This document shows positions 54,789 through 63,840 of a stretch of DNA of 64,000 nucleotides, piece after piece. Below the pieces are notes generated by a model that saw nothing but the letters and a program-made list of their open reading frames with translations, was not told where the DNA came from and did not search any database. Location of the stretch: positions 182,039-246,038 of the forward strand of contig JADMIL010000001.1 of the NCBI GenBank assembly GCA_015478645.1, read 5' to 3'. The stretch is from Candidatus Binataceae bacterium (lineage in GTDB: Bacteria > Desulfobacterota > Binatia > Binatales > Binataceae). Numbering within the stretch: position 1 is the stretch's first letter; each line of letters opens with the position of its first letter. A program made the position numbers and the translations under genes.

Positions 54789-55025
54789 ATGGCGGGCGAT
54801 TCGGTATCCAACATAAAAATCCATTTCGGGACGCGCATTAGAGAGCTACGCAAAGAACGTGGCCTTTCCCAAGAGGCTTTCGCTGATGTTTGCGGTCTCG
54901 ACCGAACTTACATAGGCGGAATCGAGCGGGGGGAGCGCAATGTCAGCCTAACGAATATTTCCAAGATAGCAGCTGCTCTGAACATTTCAGCAAGCGAATT
55001 GTTTAGGTTCTCCGATGGCAAATAA
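54789..55025 (+). CDS. Controller (C) protein, XRE family
   Basis: A 78-residue helix-turn-helix regulator of the restriction-modification C-protein class. The helices are seen in [40 protein letters not shown], read in parts. C proteins delay nuclease expression until the methyltransferase has acted. The gene overlaps the nuclease gene by 11 bp, and a matching C-box lies directly upstream. Confidence 0.9.
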   Translation: MAGDSVSNIKIHFGTRIRELRKERGLSQEAFADVCGLDRTYIGGIERGERNVSLTNISKIAAALNISASELFRFSDGK

Positions 55026-55659
55026 AATAGAAGACATCGAGAAACACCGTGCTAAGCTTGAAAGAAAGCTACGGATCCTTCTAAAGAAAATCGGCGAGAT
55101 TCCCATCGGTAAGCCGGGACTACTTCCCTATGGCTGGCGTAAAGCTGCCAAAGGGCGAACAGTTTGGCGCATCTTAGAGGAGGCGATCTCCCAAAACCTG
55201 GAAGCTCAGGCTTCGTCTCTCGGCATACATGATTTTTTACCGGCTAACTCTGAGGTCGGCGTGTATGATTTCTCATTCAAGTTTGTAGATTCGCGGACGA
55301 TTTACGTCAATATAAAGTCCGCTGTTCAGGGCCGCGCCGCCAGCAAAGATGACATCTCGAAGGCTGAGAAACTTCTAGAGTTCTTTGCCACCGATGACGC
55401 TACGCTATTCATCGCCACAATCGAGATAGCATTTTATACGAATCCCAATCGCATCGATCTCACAAATTGTTATGTAGTTCCTGTTGCTTGGCTCCCAGAT
55501 GTATATGTCAACCCCAGCAACAATGCGAACCTGCAATCGTCTAAATATAAGGATCTCCCAGCAGCCATACGGCGGAGTCTGCCAGAATTTGTTATGCTTT
55601 TACGCGAACAATTAGCGTTAGCTCGTCAAAAGCGCCTCGCGAGTTCTTCCAAAAAGTAG
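55015..55659 (+). CDS. Candidate type II restriction endonuclease
   Basis: A 214-residue protein translated together with the controller. The most nuclease-like part is [11 protein letters not shown] then TIYVNIKSA: an aspartate followed about 15 residues later by N-x-K, a variant of the PD-(D/E)xK core. Position in a C-regulated system is the main argument. The recognition site cannot be predicted, and no named family is recognised with confidence. Confidence 0.7.
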   Translation: MANKIEDIEKHRAKLERKLRILLKKIGEIPIGKPGLLPYGWRKAAKGRTVWRILEEAISQNLEAQASSLGIHDFLPANSEVGVYDFSFKFVDSRTIYVNIKSAVQGRAASKDDISKAEKLLEFFATDDATLFIATIEIAFYTNPNRIDLTNCYVVPVAWLPDVYVNPSNNANLQSSKYKDLPAAIRRSLPEFVMLLREQLALARQKRLASSSKK

Positions 55660-55764
55660 CTAAACCAAGACGCCCGCTCCACCGGGCTGGTGCAGAAGTA
55701 ACCGGCAACCGCATTGGCGGAGCGAGGGCGATCGCGTCAACTCGCGCCGCCGCGCGCCAGGGCG

Positions 55765-56133
55765 TCAACTGGCATTGGCGAGGCCCAGTTCGCGCGGACG
55801 GTTTTGCCCGTCGACGTGGATTACGGTCGGCACGTGGCGGCGCGCGCGCACTTCGTCCATCGGCGCGAAAGTCGCCACGATGATAATATCGCCGGGCTTG
55901 CCCTTGAGCGCCGCCGCGCCGTTGAGCGCGACCTCGCCCGAGCCGGCCGGCGCCTTGATCGCGTAGGTCTCGAGCCGCTCGCCGTTGGTCACGTTCCAGA
56001 CGTGGACCATCTCGTTTTCAATGATGCCGGCGGCGCGCAGCAGGTTGACGTCGATCGCGATGCTGCCCTCGTAGTCGGGGTCGGCGCCGGTCAGATGGAG
56101 GCGATGAAGCTTGGCACGCAGCATTATACGCAT
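55765..56133 (-). CDS. panD: Aspartate 1-decarboxylase
   Basis: PanD makes beta-alanine for pantothenate. The 122-residue proenzyme self-cleaves between G23 and S24 in YEGSIAID to form the pyruvoyl group. AAGIIENEMVHVWNVTNGERLETYAI and GAAALKGKPGDIIIVATFA, seen in parts, match the family. It lies 60 bp downstream of panC on the same strand, and the restriction island sits directly downstream. Confidence 0.95.
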   Translation of the reverse strand: MRIMLRAKLHRLHLTGADPDYEGSIAIDVNLLRAAGIIENEMVHVWNVTNGERLETYAIKAPAGSGEVALNGAAALKGKPGDIIIVATFAPMDEVRARRHVPTVIHVDGQNRPRELGLANAS

Positions 56134-56193
56134 GGCAATAAACTCGCTTCGGCTAGTCGTACTGACTATACTAAGTGGTTGAAGTCCGATTAC

Positions 56194-57048
56194 TCAGTTG
56201 GAAAAAGGCGAGAAGGTCATATTATCGATCAGGCGGGTCGCGCCGACCCGCGCCGCGATCGCGACCACCACCGGACGGTCGAGCGCCTTGAGCGGCGCCA
56301 GCGTTTCGGCGTCGACCGCCTCGATGTATTCGATTTCGAGCCCCGGCGTGCGCTCGAGCACGTAGCGCGCCGCACAGGCCAGTTGGGCGGTGTAGCGTGC
56401 GCCTTCGTCGAAGCATTGGCGGGCCGCCTTGAGCGCCCGGCTGATCGCCAGGGCGCGCTGGCGCTCCTCGGGCGAGAGATAGGCGTTGCGCGAGCTCATC
56501 GCGAGCCCGTCGCGCTCGCGCACCGTCGCCACCGGCACGATTTCGAGGTCGAAGTTCAAGTCGACGACCATCCGCTGAATCGCGCGCAACTGCTGAAAGT
56601 CCTTCTCGCCGAACAGCGCGAAGTGCGGCTTGACGATATTGAAAAGCTTGGCCACGACCGTCGTGACGCCGCGGAAATGGCCCGGCCGATGGTCACCGCA
56701 TAGCCCCCGGGTGACCTCGGTCGCCTCGACCCAGCTCTGCGAGCCCGCCGGGTACATCGCGGTCGGCTCGGGCGCGAACAGCACGTCGACCGGCACGGTT
56801 TCCATCAGCTCGCAGTCGCGCGCGAAGTTGCGCGGATAGCGCGAGAAATCCTCGTTGGGCGCGAACTGGGTCGGATTGACGAACAGCGAGCTGGCCAGGA
56901 TCGAGGCGCGCGCGCGCCCCTCGCGCATCAGCGTGAGATGGCCCTCATGGAGGAAGCCCATCGTCGGCACGAACGCGATCGTGGCGCCTTCGCGGCGCGC
57001 GTTTTCCGCATAGCGCTGCATCTCGATTGGCGAAGCGATGATCTTCAC
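56194..57048 (-). CDS. panC: Pantoate-beta-alanine ligase
   Basis: PanC condenses pantoate with beta-alanine using ATP. The 284-residue enzyme has VPTMGFLHEGHLTL (HxGH-type motif), FVNPTQF, VAKLFNIVKPHFALFGEKDFQQL in parts, and AMSSRNAYL. The GTG start at 57048 overlaps the panB stop (GTGA), so translation is coupled. Together with panB and panD the pathway to pantothenate is nearly complete here. Confidence 0.95.
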   Translation of the reverse strand: MKIIASPIEMQRYAENARREGATIAFVPTMGFLHEGHLTLMREGRARASILASSLFVNPTQFAPNEDFSRYPRNFARDCELMETVPVDVLFAPEPTAMYPAGSQSWVEATEVTRGLCGDHRPGHFRGVTTVVAKLFNIVKPHFALFGEKDFQQLRAIQRMVVDLNFDLEIVPVATVRERDGLAMSSRNAYLSPEERQRALAISRALKAARQCFDEGARYTAQLACAARYVLERTPGLEIEYIEAVDAETLAPLKALDRPVVVAIAARVGATRLIDNMTFSPFSN

Positions 57049-57893
57049 GATGGTCGGGCTCCCTTGCCGCGGCTCGCGCCGTAGGTATGTTCGGCCGCTG
57101 GGAAGGCGCGTTCGCGCACCTCGCGGATATAGCTCGCCGCCGCGGCCGACGCGTCTTGCCACAGGTTGGCGTAGGGCTTGGCGAAACGCGGCACGAACGC
57201 TTCGCTCAGGCCGAGCACGTCATGCATCACCAGCACCTGGCCGTCGCACGCCGCGCCAGCGCCGATGCCGATGGTGGGAATCGCCGCGCGATCGGTGATC
57301 TCGCGGGCCAGTTCCGCCGGAATCCCCTCCAGCACAAGCGAAAACGCGCCTGCCTGCTCGACCGCGAGCGCGTCCTCGAGCAGCCGCTCGCGGCATCCCG
57401 GCCCGTTGCCCGATTGCCGCCCCTGCACGCGATGGCCGCCCATGCGATGGACCGATTGAGGCGTGAGCCCGATATGGCCCATCACCGGGATGTCGATATC
57501 GACCAGGCGGCGGATGGTCTCGGCCATCGTGATGCCGCCTTCGAGTTTGACCGCTTCGGCGCCGCCTTCCTTGATCAGGCGGCCGGCGTTGCGCAGCGCC
57601 TGCTCGACGCTCACCTGGTAGGTGAGAAACGGCAGGTCGGCGACGACCAACGCGCGCTGGCGTCCGCGGACCACCATTTTGACGTGGTAGATGATTTCGC
57701 CGAGCGTGACGGGGAGCGTGCTGTCGGCACCCTGCACGACCATCCCGAGACTGTCGCCGATCAGCAGCACGTCGATGCCGGCCTGATCGAAGATCCGGGC
57801 GAAGGGGTAGTCGTACGCCGTCAGCATCGCAATCGGCGTGCGGGCGGCCTTCATGCGGGCGAGGTCGGGAACCCGGACTTTGTCATTTACCAT
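57045..57893 (-). CDS. panB: 3-methyl-2-oxobutanoate hydroxymethyltransferase
   Basis: PanB makes ketopantoate from ketoisovalerate and methylene-THF. The 282-residue TIM barrel has MLTAYDYPFARIFD, LIGDSLGMVVQG, VKLEGG, GHIGLTPQSVH and PTIGIGAGAACDGQVLVMHD in parts. ATG 57893 follows AGGTG at 8-bp spacing; a GTG four codons upstream is possible. It is the first gene of panB-panC-panD. Confidence 0.95.
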   Translation of the reverse strand: MVNDKVRVPDLARMKAARTPIAMLTAYDYPFARIFDQAGIDVLLIGDSLGMVVQGADSTLPVTLGEIIYHVKMVVRGRQRALVVADLPFLTYQVSVEQALRNAGRLIKEGGAEAVKLEGGITMAETIRRLVDIDIPVMGHIGLTPQSVHRMGGHRVQGRQSGNGPGCRERLLEDALAVEQAGAFSLVLEGIPAELAREITDRAAIPTIGIGAGAACDGQVLVMHDVLGLSEAFVPRFAKPYANLWQDASAAAASYIREVRERAFPAAEHTYGASRGKGARPS

Positions 57894-58314
57894 AGGATCA
57901 TTCACCTACCCTGTAAAAACCCATCCCGGCCCTGTAAAAACCCATCCCGTTGCCGAAAAATCCAACCCACTTCGGTCAAAGCCCGCCCGGCCCCGTAAAA
58001 CCCAACCCGCCATTAGCAGAAGCCGCCTCGCCCGCAAAACGTAAAAATGCGGAGCCGCCTCAAACCGGCAACCCCGCATCAGCCCGCGCGCACAGCCACG
58101 CGCCAAAGTCTCGCTCGGGGGTCCCGGTCTTCATTCCAGATCCAGGCTTGGAGCCAACCCTATGTCTTTTGCCAAGGGCGATGATCGCCCCGCCTTACCT
58201 CGCGCAAATATCTCGCCGGGAAGCAAACCTCAGCGGACGAACCCTTCTAGCGCGATCCGCACGCAAGGTAAAGCATCAATCGCACGGTATCGATTAAAGT
58301 CCCGGACTGTTCGA
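57894..58314. other. 421-bp non-coding leader of the pan operon with degenerate repeats
   Basis: Holds the 21-bp-period repeats (57909-58011) and the tandem copy of the PDZ gene end. A reading frame starting at 58162 runs antisense into the PDZ gene and is not supported. The pan promoter should lie here. Confidence 0.45.
57909..58011. repeat. Degenerate tandem repeat upstream of panB
   Basis: CCCTGTAAAAACCCATCCCG occurs twice with no mismatch (57909-57928 and 57930-57949). Diverged relatives follow at about 57953, 57976 and 57991, all keeping runs of AAAA and CCC. The array starts about 16 bp upstream of the panB start codon and so overlaps its leader. Confidence 0.7.
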
Positions 58315-58331
58315 TTAAAAGCCCGGACTGT
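58290..58331 (-). repeat. 21-bp tandem duplication at the end of the PDZ gene
   Basis: Two adjacent 21-bp units (58290-58310, 58311-58331) differ at two positions. The gene stop lies in the second unit. The first unit continues in frame and repeats the last codons and the stop, giving NSPGF-stop then SNSPGL-stop. Confidence 0.75.
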
Positions 58332-59310
58332 TCAATACGCGCGGCACGTTGACCGGCACCTGGACCCGCGAACCGTTGCGCACGATGCTCAGGTAGACGA
58401 TTTCGCCCGGCTGCACGTCGCGCATCTGGTCCTCGAAATCGATCACGTTGCAGACCCGCGCCCCGTCGACGCCGATGATCAGGTCGTAGCTCTCGCCCAT
58501 AGGAACCTGATCGAGAATCGGCAGCACGATAATTGCTGGCGGAAAGAACATCGCGGCGGCTATCGCCGCACCCTCGATCACGTCGTGGGCGGTGCGCTGT
58601 TCGGCGTGCAGACCAGCGCGCGCCGCGGGGGTGCCGGGGGTCACCGCGACGACCAGCAGACCGTCGGCCTGTTCGCCGGACGCGAGTTTGCGGCTATCCT
58701 CCTGCACCTCCATGCCGAGCAGCGAGGACTCGTCGCCGTCGTCGATAAACTCCTGCAGCGAATGGAGTTGCGGGGCGACCAATAGGGGATCCTGGCGGAC
58801 CTCGTAGTCGATGACCTGGCCGTTATCATCCGGCAACGGCGCCGGCACCGTATTCGCGTCGGCCGCCTGCGCGGGCACCGACTGCGGAATCTCGCTGGTG
58901 GCCGACGCCGAATCAGCATCGTCCGGCCCCGGCTTCGCCGATGGGCCGATGGCTGGCGGTGGGCGCGGCGCCACTTCGGCGTCGCTGTCGTACATGACGA
59001 CGCGGGAGGTTGAGGTTTCGCCAGCAGATATAGCGGACCCGGCCGTCGGGTGACCCGAGGCGCCGGCCCTGCTGGTCGATTCTGAAGGGCCGGGAGAAGC
59101 CGCAGTGCCGGAGGACGCCGAAGCGTCGGCCGTGACCGCCGGGAGCGGCTCATAGGCGGCGCCCGCTGCTACGGTCGCGGCGGCGCTCCGTGTGGCGGCG
59201 GAGACCTGCGCGCGCGCGCGGTCCGATCCGCCCAATACGATCAGCGCGGCGCCGACTGCCGCGATCGCCCACGCGCGGTTTCGTCTAGTTGAGACTCCAG
59301 CGGTTCTCAT
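58315..59310 (-). CDS. Secreted PDZ-domain protein
   Basis: A 331-residue envelope protein. A signal segment (AWAIAAVGAALIVLGG, about residues 13-28) precedes an Ala/Ser/Pro/Asp-rich linker of about 130 residues. A PDZ-type domain follows (about 215-325): LLVVAVTPGTPAARAGL, a hydrophobic insertion AAAMFFPPAIIVLPIL, then YDLIIGVDGARVCNVIDFEDQM. There is no protease domain, so it is probably a scaffold or sensor. It overlaps the MBL gene end by 26 bp. Confidence 0.75.
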   Translation of the reverse strand: MRTAGVSTRRNRAWAIAAVGAALIVLGGSDRARAQVSAATRSAAATVAAGAAYEPLPAVTADASASSGTAASPGPSESTSRAGASGHPTAGSAISAGETSTSRVVMYDSDAEVAPRPPPAIGPSAKPGPDDADSASATSEIPQSVPAQAADANTVPAPLPDDNGQVIDYEVRQDPLLVAPQLHSLQEFIDDGDESSLLGMEVQEDSRKLASGEQADGLLVVAVTPGTPAARAGLHAEQRTAHDVIEGAAIAAAMFFPPAIIVLPILDQVPMGESYDLIIGVDGARVCNVIDFEDQMRDVQPGEIVYLSIVRNGSRVQVPVNVPRVLNSPGF

Positions 59311-60163
59311 GCTCCACGACCCGGCCGTCGTTGCGCAGCTTCCTCAAATGGGACCGCACCGACTGCGCCGCTGCCGGATGCAGGAACTCGGGCACGTCGG
59401 TGTAAATCTTTTTGACGATTGCGATCACTTCACTCGGGCCGTCGCCGAGCGCGCCGAGCACCTGTCGTTCGCGCAATTCGCGATGCGCGATGTACTCGCG
59501 CAGCTTGCCCTTGGCGTCGCGGATCACCGGGCCGTGCGCCGGGTAGATCGTCTCCACGTCGAGCGCGAGCAGCCGGCGGAGCGAGTCCATGTACTGCCCG
59601 AGGTCGCCGGTCTCGTCGGGAATAATCGTGGTCCCGGCACCGAGCACCACGTCACCGGTAAACAGCGCCTTTTCCTCGGCCAGGAAGTAGCAGATATGGT
59701 CGGGCGCATGGCCGGGCGTAAAGACCGCCGTCAACGTCGCGCCGGCGGTCTCGACCACCGCACCGTGATCGATCGCGGTAATCGGGGCGCCGGCGGCGTC
59801 GTCCTGGCCGGGCCACGGCTTCTTCAGCACGGCGATCGGTCCGAACTGCCGATGGGTATCCGGCACGCCGCCAATATGGTCGCGATGCGCATGGGTCAGC
59901 ACGATGCGCTCGAGCTCGTCCGTGCGGCAGAGCTCGCGCAGGCCCACGGGCAGGTTCTCGGCCCATCGCGGCACCCCGATACCGGTGTCGAGCAGGATCG
60001 GCCGCGAGCCGGTGCCGACGAGGTAAGTATTGGTGCCCGGGCCGGTAAACGGTCCCGGGTTATGCCCAAGCACGGTGGCGACGCGCGGCGACAGCCGCGC
60101 GAAGTCGGGCAGCTTGAGCCCCATCATCGAGTCGGTCACTACACGCCTGGGCTGCGCTTCCAT
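59285..60163 (-). CDS. MBL-fold hydrolase, LACTB2-like
   Basis: A 292-residue metallo-beta-lactamase-fold enzyme. The zinc motif THAHRDHIGG is intact, and the third and fourth ligands fit TPGHAPDHICYF, FTGDVVLG and PAHGPVI. A C-terminal winged-helix-like region matches LACTB2, an endoribonuclease; the sequence NPGPFTGPGTNTYLVG is also typical. ATG 60163 follows AGGAG at 6 bp. RNA cleavage is possible, but thioester or lactone hydrolysis cannot be excluded. Confidence 0.88.
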   Translation of the reverse strand: MEAQPRRVVTDSMMGLKLPDFARLSPRVATVLGHNPGPFTGPGTNTYLVGTGSRPILLDTGIGVPRWAENLPVGLRELCRTDELERIVLTHAHRDHIGGVPDTHRQFGPIAVLKKPWPGQDDAAGAPITAIDHGAVVETAGATLTAVFTPGHAPDHICYFLAEEKALFTGDVVLGAGTTIIPDETGDLGQYMDSLRRLLALDVETIYPAHGPVIRDAKGKLREYIAHRELRERQVLGALGDGPSEVIAIVKKIYTDVPEFLHPAAAQSVRSHLRKLRNDGRVVEHENRWSLN

Positions 60164-60223
60164 CAAGCTCTCCTTCCGAGGCCGTCCCGCGCGCGCCGTC
60201 GGGCGGGCGGGAACCCATCACCT

Positions 60224-60997
60224 TCAGAGGCGCCGGTTGCGTTCAAAGATCAATCGGAGTCCCTTGAGGGTCAGGAACTCGTCCACATCCTCGATCGTAT
60301 CGGACTCCGGCGCAATCAGATCGGCCATTCCGCCGGTCGCGATCACCCGGGTCTTTTCGCCGCGCTCGCGCACGATCCGTTCGACCAGGCCGTCGACCAG
60401 CGCGGTGTAGCCGAAAATCAGTCCCGACTGGATCGCCCCGACCGTCGTGCGGCCGACCGCGTCGCGCGGCCGCACCAGTTCGACCCGATAGAGCTTGGCC
60501 GCATGCGAAACCAGCGCGTCCATCGAGATCCCGAGTCCGGGCGCAATCGCTCCGCCGACGTATTCGCCGCGCGCGGTGACATAATCGAAGGTCGTCGCGG
60601 TGCCGAAGTCGACCACGATACAGGCGCTGCCATAGCGCTCGAAGGCCGCCACCGCGTTGACGATCCGATCGGCGCCGACCTCCTTGGGATTTTCATACAG
60701 AATCGGCATCCCGGTCTTGATCCCCGGCCCGACCATCAGCGGTGCGCAGCCGAAATAGCGCTCCGCCAAAAGCTCGATCGTCTGGTTGAGCGGCGGCACC
60801 ACGCACGCCACCACCACGCCCTCGGGCTTGAGCGGCGTCACCAGCCCGGCGCCCTGCAGCAGCGCGTTGAGCATCACGCCATGCTCGTCGGTGGTGCGGT
60901 CGGAATTGGTCGAGATGCGCCAATGCTGGGTCAGGCGATCGCCTTCGTAGAGCCCGATCACCGTGTGGCTGTTACCGACATCGATCGTTACAAGCAT
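60224..60997 (-). CDS. coaX: Type III pantothenate kinase
   Basis: CoaX phosphorylates pantothenate, the first step from vitamin B5 to CoA. The 257-residue ASKHA protein has TIDVGNSHTVIGLY, ADRIVNAVAAFERYG, VVDFGTATTFD, GGAIAPGLGIS and a C-terminal ATGGMADLI. It is cytosolic. It lies 3 kb from panB-panC-panD, so most of the early CoA pathway is in this part of the window. Confidence 0.95.
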   Translation of the reverse strand: MLVTIDVGNSHTVIGLYEGDRLTQHWRISTNSDRTTDEHGVMLNALLQGAGLVTPLKPEGVVVACVVPPLNQTIELLAERYFGCAPLMVGPGIKTGMPILYENPKEVGADRIVNAVAAFERYGSACIVVDFGTATTFDYVTARGEYVGGAIAPGLGISMDALVSHAAKLYRVELVRPRDAVGRTTVGAIQSGLIFGYTALVDGLVERIVRERGEKTRVIATGGMADLIAPESDTIEDVDEFLTLKGLRLIFERNRRL

Positions 60998-61135
60998 AAG
61001 CCGGTCAGCCTCATAGCCGTGCAGAGCGGAGAATCCGTCGAAACATAGGAACCGCCGTCAGCCTTTCTAGTTATTCCGATCTGAGCGCGTAGGGAATGGC
61101 CTAATAATTCAGTGCCGCGTCGCCTTGCGCAACAC

Positions 61136-62059
61136 TCATCGCGCGCGCCTCCCCCATGCGCCCGGTAGCGACGGGCCGCGCGCGGGCATCAGCATCGGAC
61201 TGGTCGGCGTGAACGCGCCATTCATCGAATTGATTCGCGGACGAAAATTGTAGCCCCCCGCCATCGGCATCCGATTCATCCAACCGGGATGCATGTTTTG
61301 CGGCACCGGCCGGAAGCCATAGGGCACGACGATCTGCGGCTGAATCAGCACCGGCTGGATATAGATCGGCCCGGCGGCGTTCACCTGGGCCTGATATTGA
61401 TCGATCGCGTCACCTGAATCGGCATCGGCATCCATGTCGGTGTCGGCATCGCCGTCGTCGCCCGCATTGGCGGTCTGCGCCGCATCGCCGGGCGCGGCGG
61501 CGGGATTGTTCGGCGCGTTGCCGTCGGCCGGGTTCGTATCCACCACCTGCGGCAATTCGAGCACCGAGTCCGCCGCATCGCTGCCGTCGTATGCGCTGCT
61601 ATCGTCCGTGCGAATCCATCCCGAATGAGCCGCGGCACTCGCGTCCGATGACGCCGAGGGATCGACCTCCGATGGCGGTCCGGACGAGGAGTCCGGTGCG
61701 GTCGCATCGGCGGCACTGGCCGAGCCGTCGGACCCGGCCGGCGGGTCGCTGGCATAGCTCGGAGCGGACGCCACGGGAGGTTCGGAAGGTGGCGGCGTCG
61801 CAAGATCGTCGGCGGGTGCGGCCAGCGCGGCGCTCCCGTAATCCGCGTCGCCGACCACGGCCGCCGCGCGATCCGTCATCGCCGGATCGCTCAGCGAAGG
61901 ATCGTCAGATTGGGCCAAGGCCGGGCGCACCATCAGCGCGATGGTCAACGCCAGGATCGCGGCACTGAACCGGGCCGTCCGCGCGATCGCGAAATTATCG
62001 CGCGCCGCCTTGGCGAAATTTGCCCAAGCGCAATTCGAATATTGGAAGAAACCTTGCAT
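61136..62059 (-). CDS. Exported low-complexity protein
   Basis: A 307-residue protein with a signal peptide (RFSAAILALTIALMVRPALAQ, cleavage after about residue 45). The body is very rich in Ala, Asp, Ser and Pro, then a Gln/Pro/Met-rich C-terminus (IYIQPVLIQPQIVVPYGFRP, NMHPGWMNRMPM). ATG 62059 puts the signal near the N-terminus. No domain is recognised. It resembles the linkers of the PDZ and SH3b proteins in this window, so all three may be envelope proteins. Confidence 0.6.
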   Translation of the reverse strand: MQGFFQYSNCAWANFAKAARDNFAIARTARFSAAILALTIALMVRPALAQSDDPSLSDPAMTDRAAAVVGDADYGSAALAAPADDLATPPPSEPPVASAPSYASDPPAGSDGSASAADATAPDSSSGPPSEVDPSASSDASAAAHSGWIRTDDSSAYDGSDAADSVLELPQVVDTNPADGNAPNNPAAAPGDAAQTANAGDDGDADTDMDADADSGDAIDQYQAQVNAAGPIYIQPVLIQPQIVVPYGFRPVPQNMHPGWMNRMPMAGGYNFRPRINSMNGAFTPTSPMLMPARGPSLPGAWGRRAR

Positions 62060-62206
62060 TGGTGCTTCGGCTCCGGCAATCAAGTTAACACCGACTCGCA
62101 TGCGCGCCAAGTAGAGATCCGCGCGGCGCCTCGCACCCGCGCTGGACGGCGAAAAATCGCGCCCGTGCCGTTTGCAGAAAATCGCTCGCACGCTAAGATG
62201 CGCCCC

Positions 62207-62950
62207 ATGTCAGAATCGAAAGTCGCATTAATTACCGGCGCCGGGCGCGGCATCGGCCGCGATATCGCATTGCGGATGGCGCGTGAGGGCTACGCGTGCG
62301 GCCTCATCGCGCGCACCAAGTCCCAACTCGACGAGACCGCCGACCTGATTCGCGCGGCCGGCGGCAAAGCCATCGTCACGCCGACCGACGTCTCGAACCG
62401 CGCGCAAGTGGTCGCCGCGGTGGCCACGGTCGAGCGCGAGCTTGGCCCGATCGGCGTGCTGGTCAACAACGCCGGCGCCTATCTGCGCAAAGCCTTCGTC
62501 GAAATCACCGAAGAGGATTTCGACTTCCAGCTCAAGGTCAACTGCTACGGCCCCTTCTTCGTCACCCAGGCGGTGGTCGGCGGGATGGCTGAACGCGGCG
62601 CCGGGACGATCATCTTCGTGCTCGGCTCGGAGACTCGCGGCGGCCCGGCCCAGTACGCGGCGTATAACGCCTCCAAGGTGGCGCAGCGCGCGCTGGCCGA
62701 ATCGGTGGCCTACGAGTTCATGCATCGCGGCGTCCATGCGGTCGCGCTCGACGTCGACGGCGCAGTCGGCCTGCCGCGCGTGACCGACGCGGCGCACGAC
62801 GAGGAGCCCGACCATTTCGTCTCGACCGAGGCCATTTGTAATGAGTTGGTGCACGTGATCAACCAGCCGCGCAATGCCTGGACCTTCGCGGTCGATCTGC
62901 GATCGTTCTGGCAATGGCGTCCGCGGGTCGCGGCGAAGAAGAAGGCCTAG
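62207..62950 (+). CDS. Short-chain dehydrogenase/reductase
   Basis: A 247-residue classical SDR with TGAGRGIG, VNNAGAY, the catalytic Ser in VLGSET and YNASK with Tyr and Lys. The C-terminal part has no closing GG signature and ends in basic AAKKKA. ATG 62207 is used; ATG 62198 would add three residues. Substrate unknown. It is the last complete protein gene before the tRNA. Confidence 0.9.
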   Translation: MSESKVALITGAGRGIGRDIALRMAREGYACGLIARTKSQLDETADLIRAAGGKAIVTPTDVSNRAQVVAAVATVERELGPIGVLVNNAGAYLRKAFVEITEEDFDFQLKVNCYGPFFVTQAVVGGMAERGAGTIIFVLGSETRGGPAQYAAYNASKVAQRALAESVAYEFMHRGVHAVALDVDGAVGLPRVTDAAHDEEPDHFVSTEAICNELVHVINQPRNAWTFAVDLRSFWQWRPRVAAKKKA

Positions 62951-63100
62951 CCGGCGGCGGATTCGCGAACGGCGTCGCTCGCGCGTGGCGCGCGATGGTT
63001 TTGCGGGGGCGCGCCGGGCTATACTGCCGCAGCTTACGCAGCGCCGAAACGTCTTGCCGTCGCGGCGGCAGAGGCGTGGGCGACGCGGCCTGCATCGGGT

Positions 63101-63177
63101 CGGGGTGTGGCGCAGCCTGGTAGCGCACACGCTTGGGGTGCGTGTGGTCGCCGGTTCAAATCCGGCCACCCCGACCA
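63101..63177 (+). tRNA. tRNA-Pro (anticodon GGG)
   Basis: A full cloverleaf: acceptor CGGGGTG (63101-63107) pairs with CACCCCG (63167-63173). The anticodon stem CACGC/GCGTG encloses TTGGGGT with GGG at 63135-63137. The T-arm has GGTTCAAATCC, and the encoded ACCA end is 63174-63177. It decodes CCC. tRNA-Pro genes are known integration sites, and the DNA after it looks like an element remnant. Confidence 0.97.
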
Positions 63178-63187
63178 ACCAAAAATC

Positions 63188-63840
63188 CTACAAATCCAAG
63201 GGTTTCTGCGAGTTTCGATTAGGTAGGCCTTGGCCTGCGTCGGCAGATTGTGTCCAATTTTGTGCCCTCCCCTGCCGGTGGTCAAAAGGGCGTTCAGTTT
63301 CCGTGTTTCGCTCCAGCGTCGCGATTGCAGCCTTGAGGCGACCGCGCTTCACCTCAAGCCTGAGAAAAGGAACCGAGACGCTCAGGCTAATGTACGCCGC
63401 CTGCCATTCCATCCAATCGTGCTCCGGAGCGGTGACGATGGTGTCGCGATGGCAAGTCCATGATGGCGCGGCAGGTTGGCGCTGCGCTTCTGGCCCGGAC
63501 TTTCTCCACAGCGGAGCGTGAAACCACACGTGGCCGTACTCGTGTCCGAGAGTAGTTCGGAGCCGGTTTTTGTAGCGCGGATCCGAGAGCCGTTTCGCAA
63601 TCAGCACCCTCGGCTTTCGGTCGAAAAAGAAGTCGGTACGACATGTATGCCGATCTCTCGCAAGAAGAAGACGGACTCGATCATGCGGATCAGGTCATCG
63701 GTCGGGATCGGAAGTCCGAAGCCGCCGGAGTGCTGGTCCATGAACTCAGCGGCGATTCGCTCGCATCGCTCGTCAAGCTCTTCCCTCTCGAAGTAGACAC
63801 GCTTGATCGGGCGTCCGAGCGGATCGCGAAGCAACTTCAT
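63188..63840 (-). pseudogene. ImmA/IrrE-type metallopeptidase, frameshifted
   Basis: The N-terminal part (63840 down to about 63600) reads MKLLRDPLGRPIKRVYFEREELDER, the middle switches frame, and the zinc motif HEYGHVWFH (63532-63546, with TLG before it) and HDWMEWQAAYIS are in another frame. The piece TDFFFDRKPR, needed for the family, is only read after the shift. After about 63390 the sequence no longer resembles the family, so a second break is likely. In intact relatives this peptidase cleaves or activates a phage-type repressor, here the XRE protein upstream. Confidence 0.75.

Noticed and set aside
58162..58785. 207-codon plus-strand frame
   Set aside because: Most of it is antisense to the PDZ gene, and the start has no ribosome binding site.
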